From positions 1 to 6,055 of the forward strand of contig JAFGIT010000420.1 in the NCBI GenBank assembly GCA_016929465.1: a stretch of DNA of 6,055 bases. Direction: 5' to 3'. Below, in pieces: positions 1 to 5,764 of this stretch. The notes under the pieces were generated by a model that was given only the letters and a program-made list of their open reading frames with translations, ran no database searches and had not been told where the DNA came from. The DNA comes from Candidatus Coatesiibacteriota bacterium (GTDB lineage: Bacteria > B130-G9). The first letter of the stretch is position 1. Every line of letters begins with the position of its first letter. The position numbers were made by a program, and so were the translations under genes.

Positions 1-55
1 AAGGCGAGCGCAAAGCGATGAGCGCTGAGCGCGTGAAGAGTGAAAGAGAAGAGAT
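1..55 (+). other. Upstream edge, possible 3' end of a preceding gene
   Basis: This short stretch before the first glycosyltransferase is purine-rich. All three forward frames close soon: frame 1 at 19-21, frame 2 at 26-28, and frame 3 only at 66-68, inside the glycosyltransferase gene. The frame 3 reading is charged (it ends ...EREEICPR) and could be the C-terminus of an upstream gene overlapping the next one by 13 nt. The other frames would equally allow a gene ending at 21 or 28. The fragment is too short to choose. No promoter or strong Shine-Dalgarno is visible, which fits a gene inside an operon. Confidence 0.25.
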
Positions 56-1270
56 ATGCCCAAGGTGAGCATCATAATCCCGGTCTATAACGATGAGGCG
101 CATGTCGAGCGTGCAATTCAAAGCGCTCTATCCCAGACGCTCGAAGATATAGAGGTCGTCGTTGTGAATGATGGCTCTACGGACGGCACCGGGGACATTC
201 TCGAGCGATATAAAGACAAAATCGTCATTGTCACGCAGGAGAACCAGGGCGCCGGTTCCTCCCGGAATGCAGGCATCGATGCGAGCCACGGCGACTACCT
301 ATGTTTCCTCGATTCCGACGATCAATTTTCGATCGAAAAAGCCAAGGTGCAGGCCGACTATCTCGATAAGGACCCTTCGATAGGGCTTGTGTATGGGGTA
401 TCGAGCGCGATGGACGCCAGGGACGGCAGTGTAATCAAGACGTTCCGAGTGGAATCGTCCCCGTCTGATCGGACCATTGGCCCCTTTCCACCTTTCTATC
501 ACACTTCTGCTTTCCTTGTTCGCAGGGAATGGCTCGAGAAGGTCGGCGGTTTCGACGGCAACATGCGTTGGGCCATGGACACGGACCTTCGGTTCAAGCT
601 CTGGGCGGCTGGCTGCAAATTCATGCCCCATCGAGATGTCGTGGGTTACTACACAGTGAGGCCCGGAAGCCTATCCGGAAATCCCGCGAGACAATGGGAG
701 ATGCACCTCGAGGCGCTGCTTCGGCACTTCGAGGCGATGGGTGATTCAATTCCGCAGCCAGTCAAGAATGAGCATCTTGCGACGACTTGGCTAAGGATCG
801 CATGCGGCAGGTCGATCCACGGCGACGATAGAGTCGCCACCGAAGCGATACGGACCGCGCTGAGCCACGAACCACTGCTATTCGAAAGGTATGAAAGCTG
901 GGCACTCGCTATTCTCTACTTCGAACCGACCTTCCCGGTGCCCGATCCCGATTGGTTCCCCGAATCCTCGGAAATACTCGGGCGAATGACAACCATATTA
1001 CGCGGAGGTGACTCAGGGGCCGAATACCGTCTCGGAGACAGCATGGCTCGGATCAAAGGAGCCTTGGCATTCGCTATCTCACGAAGAGCGTTCTTCCGAA
1101 AGAGAGGACTGACCGCCCGGTGGTGGCTCTTGCGCTCGCTTCTCTGCTTGCGCGGCAGCCTCCCTTCTGATTCCCATGCACGCCATGTTGCACAGATTAT
1201 CATCGGGCCCTATTTGACCGATCTCGCGGTCAATATCATGCCGACCCTGCGCAAGGTCAAACGCAGGTGA
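56..1270 (+). CDS. Family 2 glycosyltransferase (GT-A fold), polysaccharide assembly
   Basis: A 404-residue cytoplasmic glycosyltransferase predicted to move a sugar from a nucleotide-sugar donor onto a growing surface glycan. The N-terminal GT-A domain (about 1-230) is clear. It has VSIIIPVYN at 4-12, VVVNDGSTDGT at 35-45, SSRNAG at 68-73, and the donor/metal-binding FLDSDD at 84-89 (D86, D88, D89). GGFD lies at 164-167, followed by MDTDLRFKL at 174-182, which sits where family members usually carry the ED-type catalytic acid. Residues from about 240 to the end are a helix-rich, basic-ended extension that I do not recognise; no clear membrane helix is seen. The start at 56 is supported by the immediate GT2 motif, although its ribosome binding site (AGAGAAGAG) is weak. 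It is first of three co-directional glycosyltransferase genes, so a role in exopolysaccharide, capsule or O-antigen assembly is inferred. Donor and acceptor cannot be told. Confidence 0.93.
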   Translation: MPKVSIIIPVYNDEAHVERAIQSALSQTLEDIEVVVVNDGSTDGTGDILERYKDKIVIVTQENQGAGSSRNAGIDASHGDYLCFLDSDDQFSIEKAKVQADYLDKDPSIGLVYGVSSAMDARDGSVIKTFRVESSPSDRTIGPFPPFYHTSAFLVRREWLEKVGGFDGNMRWAMDTDLRFKLWAAGCKFMPHRDVVGYYTVRPGSLSGNPARQWEMHLEALLRHFEAMGDSIPQPVKNEHLATTWLRIACGRSIHGDDRVATEAIRTALSHEPLLFERYESWALAILYFEPTFPVPDPDWFPESSEILGRMTTILRGGDSGAEYRLGDSMARIKGALAFAISRRAFFRKRGLTARWWLLRSLLCLRGSLPSDSHARHVAQIIIGPYLTDLAVNIMPTLRKVKRR

Positions 1271-1296
1271 ATTGGGCGCTAGCCCCCTTATGGATC

Positions 1297-1301
1297 GAGG
1301 G
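1297..1301 (+). promoter_or_regulatory. Ribosome binding site of the GT4 gene
   Basis: GAGGG lies 9 nt upstream of the ATG at 1311. It is the reason for preferring that start over the in-frame TTG at 1272 and ATG at 1290, neither of which has a comparable site. Confidence 0.6.
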
Positions 1302-1310
1302 TCAATCAGA

Positions 1311-2444
1311 ATGAAGATACTCGTCGCGAGCTCGTTACATCCCATAGACGATCCTCGCGTCTTCCAGAAAGAGGCCGTCTCCCTCGCCAAGCGGCACGAT
1401 GTTCATATCGTTGCTGTCGGGGCGCCGACGTGTGGGGCAGAGGAGAATTCAAAGGGCGTCTCGCTGCATCCATTCGAGCGTCGAGGGGGCAAAATACTCG
1501 GCACGATCAGGGCATACCGAGAGATACTAAAGCGCGTCCGCGAGGTCCGTCCCGAGGTTTTTCACTTCCACGACCCGGACCTTGTCCCGCTAGGCCTCTG
1601 GCTGAATTCGGTCGGGAAGTGCAAGGTCATCTATGACATCCACGAGGATGTGAAGAAGACACTCATGAAGAAGCGATGGCTCCCCGGTCCGCTCAAGAAG
1701 CCGCTGGGATGGCTCTTCGGCAAGCTCGAAATGATGGCCGTGCGCCGTTTCTCCGCAGCGGTAGTTGCTGAGCCCTATGCGATGAAGAGATTCAAGGTTC
1801 CCAATGCTGTTCTTATCAGGAATTACTTCCCCTTGTTCCCCGATACGCCGCGAAGCGTATTCGACGGGAGTCGTCCATTGCGGTTGATTTATGTCGGAAG
1901 CCTGACAGAGACACGAGGTGTATTGAGCCTCGCCAAAGCACTGGACCACATAAGGACGCCGGTGGAGCTTGTTCTTGCAGGGAAGTTCCATAGCGATGAT
2001 TTTAGAAGCAAGGTCTTGGCGAACCGATCCAACATCAGGTATCTCGGTTGGGTCCCGCTCGACAAGGTCTTCGATTTTCTGCACGAGGCCGATATAGGCA
2101 TGAATTGCATATTGCCGGCTCCAAGCCACGACGAGATGTTGGGCACGAAGGTTTTCGATTACATGGCTGCGCGGCTTCCAATCATCACCTCCAACTTCTC
2201 CGTTTGGCCTGAAATGGTGGAGAAGGCGGGTTGCGGTCTTTGTGTCGATCCTGCCGATCCGAGGGCGATAGCGGCAGCGGTCGAAGAGCTAGCAAGCAAT
2301 CCAGAACGCATCGCTTCGATGGGCGAGGTCGGGCGAAAGCTCTTCGAGGAAAAATACAACTGGTCCATGGAGGAGACAAAGCTTCTGGACCTTTATGACA
2401 GCCTCAGCGAGAACTCCGAGGCCGAAGCAGGAAGAGATGAGTAA
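1311..2444 (+). CDS. Family 4 glycosyltransferase (GT-B fold)
   Basis: A 377-residue retaining glycosyltransferase of the GT4 (Glycos_transf_1) type. The protein begins directly with the Rossmann strand MKILVASSLHP, and the conserved DDPRVFQKEA follows at 13-22. HFHDPDLVPLG at 85-95 and YDIHED at 108-113 are typical of a widespread GT4 subgroup acting on cell-surface polysaccharides. The C-terminal nucleotide-sugar domain shows YVGSLTETRG (194-203), LAGKF (222-226) and YLGWV (244-248). It continues with the donor-loop region GTKVFDYMAARLPII (278-292) and CGLCVDPADP (308-317). In the loop, the usual E of 'lfEYMA' is D283. An in-frame TTG at 1272 and ATG at 1290 would add 13 or 7 residues, but these lie outside the fold and lack a good ribosome binding site. 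The gene follows the first glycosyltransferase after 40 nt and overlaps the next gene by 8 nt. Sugar specificity is unknown. Confidence 0.93.
   Translation: MKILVASSLHPIDDPRVFQKEAVSLAKRHDVHIVAVGAPTCGAEENSKGVSLHPFERRGGKILGTIRAYREILKRVREVRPEVFHFHDPDLVPLGLWLNSVGKCKVIYDIHEDVKKTLMKKRWLPGPLKKPLGWLFGKLEMMAVRRFSAAVVAEPYAMKRFKVPNAVLIRNYFPLFPDTPRSVFDGSRPLRLIYVGSLTETRGVLSLAKALDHIRTPVELVLAGKFHSDDFRSKVLANRSNIRYLGWVPLDKVFDFLHEADIGMNCILPAPSHDEMLGTKVFDYMAARLPIITSNFSVWPEMVEKAGCGLCVDPADPRAIAAAVEELASNPERIASMGEVGRKLFEEKYNWSMEETKLLDLYDSLSENSEAEAGRDE
2429..2432 (+). promoter_or_regulatory. Ribosome binding site inside the upstream gene, for the ExoA-like gene
   Basis: AGGA (part of GCAGGAAGAG) ends 4 nt before the ATG at 2437. 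It lies within the last codons of the GT4 gene, so translation of the two genes is probably coupled. The spacing is on the short side. Confidence 0.5.
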
Positions 2445-3498
2445 AGCCGTGGCGAATGACGCTCATCGACCCATAATCTCGGTGGTCATTCCGATGCGGA
2501 ATGAGCGAGAGAGCATCGCGGCGAACCTGCGGGCGCTTGCGGCAAATGACCTCGCCAAGGACGAATTCGAGGTCATAGTCGTCGATGGGATGAGCGAGGA
2601 CGGTTCCGCCGATACTGCGATGAAGGTGCTCGGGGAGATGGGCAACGGACGCGTCCTTCAGAATCCGAAAGGGATCACGCCTGTTGCTCTCAATATAGGC
2701 GTGGAAAATGCCTGGGGTGATATAATAATAATCCTCGGCGCACACAGCGAAGTCTTCCCTGACTTCCTCTCGAAGAACCTCGAGGCCCTGGAGAGCACTG
2801 GTGCAGATTGCGTTGGCGGGACCTTGATTCATGCCTCATCGGAAAATCTACTTGGAAATGTGATCAATATCGCGCAGAACTCGCCCTTTGGCTCTGGAGG
2901 GGCGGGATTTCGATATAGCGACAGGCCGGCATACGTGAATACCGTGCCATTCGGGGCATACAGAAAGGATGTATTCGAGAAGATAGGAGGCTTTGACGAG
3001 GTTCTATATAAGGGCCAGGATGCCGAATTTAACTTCCGAATGATCGATAGTGGAATGAAGATATATTACTCGCCCGAGATCAGGACTCGTTATTTCAGCC
3101 GATCTACTCTGCGTCGTCTTTTCAAGCAGTTCCTGGCAATGGGCTGGTCCAAGGTGTTCATTTTCTATCTTCATCCAAGACTGCTCAAAGCCTATTACTA
3201 CTTGCCTCTTTTATTCACCCTCGGAATCCTTGCGGTAATTGGTCGAGCTGCATTTGCCTCGAAACTCGAGCTCCTTGCTTATCTCACGGCCGGGCTGCTC
3301 TATATAGGGATGTGCATCGGCTCTGGCTTATTCTTCGCTCGCAAGAAGGGGATTGAGCTTCAGAGCGGATTGAAGGCGGCTGCCCTATTCCCCATTTGTT
3401 TCTTTTTGATGCACTTCGGCTATGGCCTGGGCATCATCAAGGGTCTCTTCGAGTTGGTCTTTTGCGGCCGAAGGCCCGAGCGCAGGCCTTCAGAATAA
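2437..3498 (+). CDS. ExoA-like family 2 glycosyltransferase with C-terminal membrane helices
   Basis: A 353-residue protein that resembles succinoglycan biosynthesis protein ExoA along its whole length. ExoA is a GT2 enzyme that adds a sugar to an undecaprenyl-linked oligosaccharide at the inner membrane. Visible motifs are ISVVIPMRNE (14-23), FEVIVVDGMSEDGS (44-57), NPKGITPVALNIG (76-88), GAHSEVFPDF (101-110), SPFGSG (149-154) and TVPFGAYRKDVFEKIGGFD (169-187). The catalytic-acid region is KGQDAEFNFRM (192-202). Hydrophobic segments at about 252-270, 277-300 and 311-340 match the membrane-bound tail of this family. An oddity is that the Asp expected before A-H-S in the DxD-like site is Gly (G101). 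The ATG at 2437 is chosen over 2395 because the extra 14 residues are unconserved and lie inside the preceding gene. It is the last gene of the glycosyltransferase run. Confidence 0.9.
   Translation: MSKAVANDAHRPIISVVIPMRNERESIAANLRALAANDLAKDEFEVIVVDGMSEDGSADTAMKVLGEMGNGRVLQNPKGITPVALNIGVENAWGDIIIILGAHSEVFPDFLSKNLEALESTGADCVGGTLIHASSENLLGNVINIAQNSPFGSGGAGFRYSDRPAYVNTVPFGAYRKDVFEKIGGFDEVLYKGQDAEFNFRMIDSGMKIYYSPEIRTRYFSRSTLRRLFKQFLAMGWSKVFIFYLHPRLLKAYYYLPLLFTLGILAVIGRAAFASKLELLAYLTAGLLYIGMCIGSGLFFARKKGIELQSGLKAAALFPICFFLMHFGYGLGIIKGLFELVFCGRRPERRPSE
3470..3491 (+). repeat. Short perfect inverted repeat at the end of the ExoA-like gene
   Basis: GAAGGCC at 3470-3476 and GGCCTTC at 3485-3491 can form a 7-bp stem with an 8-nt loop, ending just before the TAA at 3496. 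A short T-rich run (TTCTTT) follows at 3500, about 8 nt after the stem. It may be a weak terminator for the glycosyltransferase operon, or it may be chance in GC-rich coding sequence. Confidence 0.3.
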
Positions 3499-3630
3499 GT
3501 TCTTTCCGGCGGGAGCCAGTCAATACCCGTGCAGGCGAGACCTATCATCGTAAAGACAAAGAAAAAAGGGGGCTTGTCTCAAAAGACGCGCCCCCCTTCC
3601 GGGTTGGTATTCACGTTCGTGTGAGATTGC
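3499..3630. other. Gene-free gap between convergent operons
   Basis: This 132-bp stretch separates the stop of the plus-strand glycosyltransferase operon from the stop of the minus-strand stress operon. Apart from the intrinsic terminator at 3561-3598, I see no open reading frame or other motif in it. Confidence 0.8.
3561..3598 (-). terminator. Intrinsic terminator of the minus-strand sigma/anti-sigma/Spy-like operon
   Basis: Read on the minus strand, GGGGGC (3595-3590) pairs with GCCCCC (3573-3568). After a 2x2 internal mismatch, GTCT (3587-3584) pairs with AGAC (3579-3576), closed by the loop TTTG. A run of six T (3567-3562) follows at once and continues as CTTTGTCTTT. This is the classic form of a Rho-independent terminator, starting about 32 nt after the stop codon at 3631. 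Read on the plus strand, the stem also forms but is followed only by TTCC, so it should be weaker for the glycosyltransferase operon. Confidence 0.85.
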
Positions 3631-4239
3631 TCAGGATTTGCCCTTACGCATTCTCATTCCCTGTTGCTGATCATCACCCAGCTGGCCTCCTCGGCCTCCA
3701 GGACCTCCGCGGCCACCTTTCCGCATCCTCTCGCCCTCGATGTGCTCTTTGATGCGGTGCATCTTTCGCATCCACTTCATGTGGAAAAGCATGAATTTGG
3801 CCTGCTGAGTCACATTCAGCTTCGCGAGTATCGCATCTCTGGTCTTGGTCTCGTCCGCCTTCATCTTGTCACGTGTTGAAGTGACCTCTTTGACCCACTT
3901 CTTGAGGTCCTTCTCGCTGGGGTTGTCCTTCGCCAATTCGTGCCTGACCTCGCGAACAGCCTCCTGAAGGGACTTCAGATTCGCGGTCTTCTGTTCCTTC
4001 TCCTTCTCTATGATCTGGGAGATCTCAATGGCCTGTTCCTTAGTCAGATCGAGTTCCTTTACCAGCTCCATCAGATAGATCGTCGAGAGGAGCTCCTTCG
4101 CGTCCTTGCCCTCACCTTTTTCAGGACAAGGCCCCTCATCGAAGAAACCAAAGCCCATGCCGGGCTGCGCTACTGCGGTTCCCACGATGAAGAAAGCGCA
4201 GAGCGCTATTGCCATGATCCGCGTAATTCTCGTCTTCAT
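3631..4239 (-). CDS. Exported Spy/CpxP-like protein (LTxxQ family), likely periplasmic
   Basis: A 202-residue exported protein. Residues 1-24 are a Sec signal peptide: the basic MKTRITR, a hydrophobic core, then the cleavage site AVA|Q. The mature protein is mostly charged helix. It carries LTKEQ at 65-69, the hallmark of the Spy/CpxP/ZraP family, and a second degenerate copy, LNVTQQAKF, at 141-149. Family members are periplasmic chaperones or metal-linked stress proteins, and CnrX is a metal sensor. The stretch after the second motif is rich in Met and His (M150, H153, M154, M157, M160, H161, H166), which could bind metal. The tail from about 173 is a low-complexity Gly/Arg/Gln segment. The start has a good AGGAG ribosome binding site. 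It is the last gene after the sigma and anti-sigma genes and ends at a strong terminator, so it is probably both a product and a possible modulator of that regulatory pair. Confidence 0.87.
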   Translation of the reverse strand: MKTRITRIMAIALCAFFIVGTAVAQPGMGFGFFDEGPCPEKGEGKDAKELLSTIYLMELVKELDLTKEQAIEISQIIEKEKEQKTANLKSLQEAVREVRHELAKDNPSEKDLKKWVKEVTSTRDKMKADETKTRDAILAKLNVTQQAKFMLFHMKWMRKMHRIKEHIEGERMRKGGRGGPGGRGGQLGDDQQQGMRMRKGKS

Positions 4240-4247
4240 CTCGCTTT

Positions 4248-4252
4248 CTCCT
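4248..4252 (-). promoter_or_regulatory. Ribosome binding site of the Spy-like gene
   Basis: AGGAG on the minus strand lies 8 nt before the ATG at 4239. It is the strongest conventional Shine-Dalgarno in the window, consistent with high expression of this exported protein. Confidence 0.75.
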
Positions 4253-4292
4253 ATTCTTGATTTCCTATTTCCAGATACAGTCTTTAAGTGCC

Positions 4293-4304
4293 AGTTAGCT
4301 AACT
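4293..4304. repeat. Perfect 12-bp palindrome over the anti-sigma stop codon
   Basis: AGTTAGCTAACT is a perfect palindrome. The anti-sigma stop codon (TAG, 4301-4299 on the minus strand) lies inside it. It sits 53-64 bp upstream of the Spy-like start codon, in the gap between the two genes. It could be a small operator or a hairpin that affects mRNA processing, or it could be chance. Confidence 0.35.
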
Positions 4305-5030
4305 TCCGCTTTCGCTTTCATTGAATACGGCCTTTATAGCCGAGACTATCTCATCGTTCGATGCGTCGAGGACATCCGAGTAATACCCGCCGTTGACCGC
4401 CCAGGTGTTGTAGTATCCGTCTAATTGATTTTCTATGTCATCTGGGTCCAGGGCGTCGATGCCACTCACTTCTGAGATTGCGTCGAGCACCGTGTCCGTC
4501 TCATACGAGCTCTCGGTATTCTGGGATGACAATATCTTATCCACACCCTCGATTAATGACGCTATCTGGCTATCCGGTTTGGGGGCGACGCTGCCATCTT
4601 CGGTCCAGAACGATTGAAATGGGAGATCATCCGATATGAGCCTTTCTTGCGCGCTCTCGAACCAGAAGAGAGACATCATCGCGACGAACACTATTATTAG
4701 GGTCGATGCAAGCGCCAGAACGAGTCTCGGTTGGGGCCTTACAATGGGGCTGAACAGCTCGAGCAATCTCGAGATGAAGCCTCTTTCCTCTTTTTTTGCG
4801 AATTCACTTCGAAGCCGCTTCAATGCTCTACTCTCGATCTGCGACCATTGAAGGTCACTGACGGGCGCCGGTTGAGATCTCAGCGCCGCATGGAGGATTT
4901 TTGCCCGCTCGAATTCGCTCCTGCAATTCGCACAGATTCGCAGATGATCCTCGAACTCACTCTTGAGGCTCTCCTGAGGCAATCCCAGGAAATATTCGTC
5001 GATGAGCTCCATGAATCTCTTGCAGTTCAT
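4299..5030 (-). CDS. Transmembrane zinc-motif anti-sigma factor (zf-HC2 type)
   Basis: A 243-residue anti-sigma factor predicted to hold the neighbouring ECF sigma factor inactive at the inner membrane. The N-terminus has the ZAS zinc-binding pattern C3, H29, C33, C36 (the HLRICANC core). One membrane helix lies at about 102-124 (RLVLALASTLIIVFVAMMSL), putting residues 1-100 in the cytoplasm. The rest, about 119 residues, lies outside the membrane. That outer part is very acidic (by hand about 26 D/E against 4 K/R), has two YY pairs, and matches no domain I recognise. The ATG at 5030 is preferred because AGGTGA, a near-perfect Shine-Dalgarno, lies 5 nt upstream and overlaps the sigma stop codon. 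A GTG at 5039 directly after that stop would add three residues. The 9-nt gap and shared signals suggest translational coupling with the sigma gene. The family assignment is firm; the inducing signal is unknown. Confidence 0.88.
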   Translation of the reverse strand: MNCKRFMELIDEYFLGLPQESLKSEFEDHLRICANCRSEFERAKILHAALRSQPAPVSDLQWSQIESRALKRLRSEFAKKEERGFISRLLELFSPIVRPQPRLVLALASTLIIVFVAMMSLFWFESAQERLISDDLPFQSFWTEDGSVAPKPDSQIASLIEGVDKILSSQNTESSYETDTVLDAISEVSGIDALDPDDIENQLDGYYNTWAVNGGYYSDVLDASNDEIVSAIKAVFNESESGS

Positions 5031-5035
5031 CTCAA

Positions 5036-5041
5036 TCACCT
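5036..5041 (-). promoter_or_regulatory. Ribosome binding site overlapping the sigma stop, for the anti-sigma gene
   Basis: AGGTGA on the minus strand begins within the TAG stop of the sigma gene and ends 5 nt before the ATG at 5030. Its match to the 16S 3' end decides that start over the GTG at 5039, which is itself part of this site. It also implies coupled translation of sigma and anti-sigma. Confidence 0.65.
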
Positions 5042-5591
5042 ACTCGTATTCCTTCAGATGTTTTTTGAGCTTCTGCATGGCAAAGTGGAAGTTCGCCTTG
5101 GCCGCTCCCTGCGAGCAACCGAGCGTCTTGGCCACCTCCGCATAGTCCATTCCATCATATACTCTCATCACCAGGACGGCTCGCTGCCTGGGCGGTATTT
5201 TCTGTATAGCCACCCGTGTCGCTTCCTGCAAAAAGACGGCATCCTTCTCCGTTACATCGGGAGCGGGGATCGAATCCCAGAGCTCCGGCTCAAGTTGCGT
5301 CTCCTTGCGAGATGCTTTCGATTTCAGGTAATTAAGGGACATATTCACCGCAATCCTGTATGCCCAGGTGTAAAAACTCGAGCGTTTATCGAATGTTGAC
5401 AGCTTCCTGTATATTCTGAGGAAGGCCTCCTGCAGAAGCTCCTCGGCAGAGTCGACGTCACCGACAATCCTGACGATAGTCGTGAATAAGGCCTTGCCAA
5501 ACCGAGCGAATAACTGCTCAAACGCTTCGTTGTCGCCATGCTGCGCCCTTTCCACAATCTCATCGACTTCGGTGCCATTCATTACTGCCAT
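5040..5591 (-). CDS. ECF-family RNA polymerase sigma factor (sigma-E type)
   Basis: A 183-residue extracytoplasmic-function sigma factor that directs RNA polymerase to stress promoters. Region 2 spans about 22-92. It includes FEQLFARFGKALF (24-36), the -10-recognition helix DSAEELLQEAFLRIYRKL (47-64), and FYTWAYRIAVNMSLNYLK (73-90). A variable linker follows (93-125). Region 4 (about 126-180) has IPPRQRAVLVMRVYDGMDYAEV and then the -35-binding helix-turn-helix, AKTLGCSQGAAKANFHFAM (154-172). There is no sigma-3 domain and no C-terminal extension, and the length is normal for the family. The start at 5591 has only a weak GGAAA upstream, and an in-frame ATG at 5582 is equally possible. It is the first gene of the operon, preceded by a RpoE-like promoter candidate that suggests autoregulation. 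The anti-sigma partner is encoded directly downstream. Confidence 0.95.
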   Translation of the reverse strand: MAVMNGTEVDEIVERAQHGDNEAFEQLFARFGKALFTTIVRIVGDVDSAEELLQEAFLRIYRKLSTFDKRSSFYTWAYRIAVNMSLNYLKSKASRKETQLEPELWDSIPAPDVTEKDAVFLQEATRVAIQKIPPRQRAVLVMRVYDGMDYAEVAKTLGCSQGAAKANFHFAMQKLKKHLKEYE

Positions 5592-5618
5592 GACTATATG
5601 TTTTCCATTTACGCTCTT

Positions 5619-5646
5619 ATAGACAGCTCTAATCCGACGAAAGTTT
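5619..5646 (-). promoter_or_regulatory. Candidate ECF (RpoE-like) promoter of the sigma operon
   Basis: On the minus strand, AAACTT (5646-5641) is followed after exactly 16 nt by GTCTAT (5624-5619). This resembles the E. coli sigma-E pattern GGAACTT-N15/16-TCTRA, although the two leading G are missing. Transcription would begin near 5612, about 20 nt before the ATG at 5591. No comparable housekeeping promoter stands out. Confidence 0.5.
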
Positions 5647-5654
5647 AACCTCGC

Positions 5655-5670
5655 AATTTACAATTTGAAA
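5655..5670 (-). promoter_or_regulatory. AT-rich UP-like element upstream of the sigma promoter
   Basis: TTTCAAATTGTAAATT (minus strand) falls at about -43 to -58 relative to the predicted start near 5612. That is where the RNA polymerase alpha subunit contacts an UP element. It is clearly more AT-rich than the flanking GC-rich sequence. Confidence 0.35.
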
Positions 5671-5764
5671 CAATCGACGCGGGAGCGGCTATGCCCGATG
5701 TTGGGCTCTGCCGCAAGAATTTCCCTCCTCGGAACTCAGCCCGAAGAATCTGGCGAGTCAGCAC

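Noticed and set aside
1272-1310. Longer N-terminus for the GT4 enzyme from a TTG or an upstream ATG
   Set aside because: The extra residues precede the natural first beta-strand of the fold, and only the ATG at 1311 has a good ribosome binding site.
1590-2129. 179-codon open frame on the minus strand within the GT4 gene
   Set aside because: It lies wholly antisense to a gene with clear GT4 motifs, has no family signature of its own and no ribosome binding site in a plausible context. It is an expected shadow in GC-rich coding sequence.
2395-2436. Longer N-terminus for the ExoA-like enzyme from the ATG at 2395
   Set aside because: It would add 14 unconserved residues and overlap the GT4 gene by 50 nt. 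The ATG at 2437 has AGGA just upstream and gives a typical family length.
4731-5399. 222-codon open frame on the plus strand across the anti-sigma and sigma genes
   Set aside because: It is antisense to two well-supported genes (ZAS motif; sigma regions 2 and 4). Its translation has no recognisable domain.
5683-5764. Possible terminator of the MacB-type permease
   Set aside because: Only short complementary segments with long loops (for example GGGCT/AGCCC) are present and no T-run follows, so it is not supportable.
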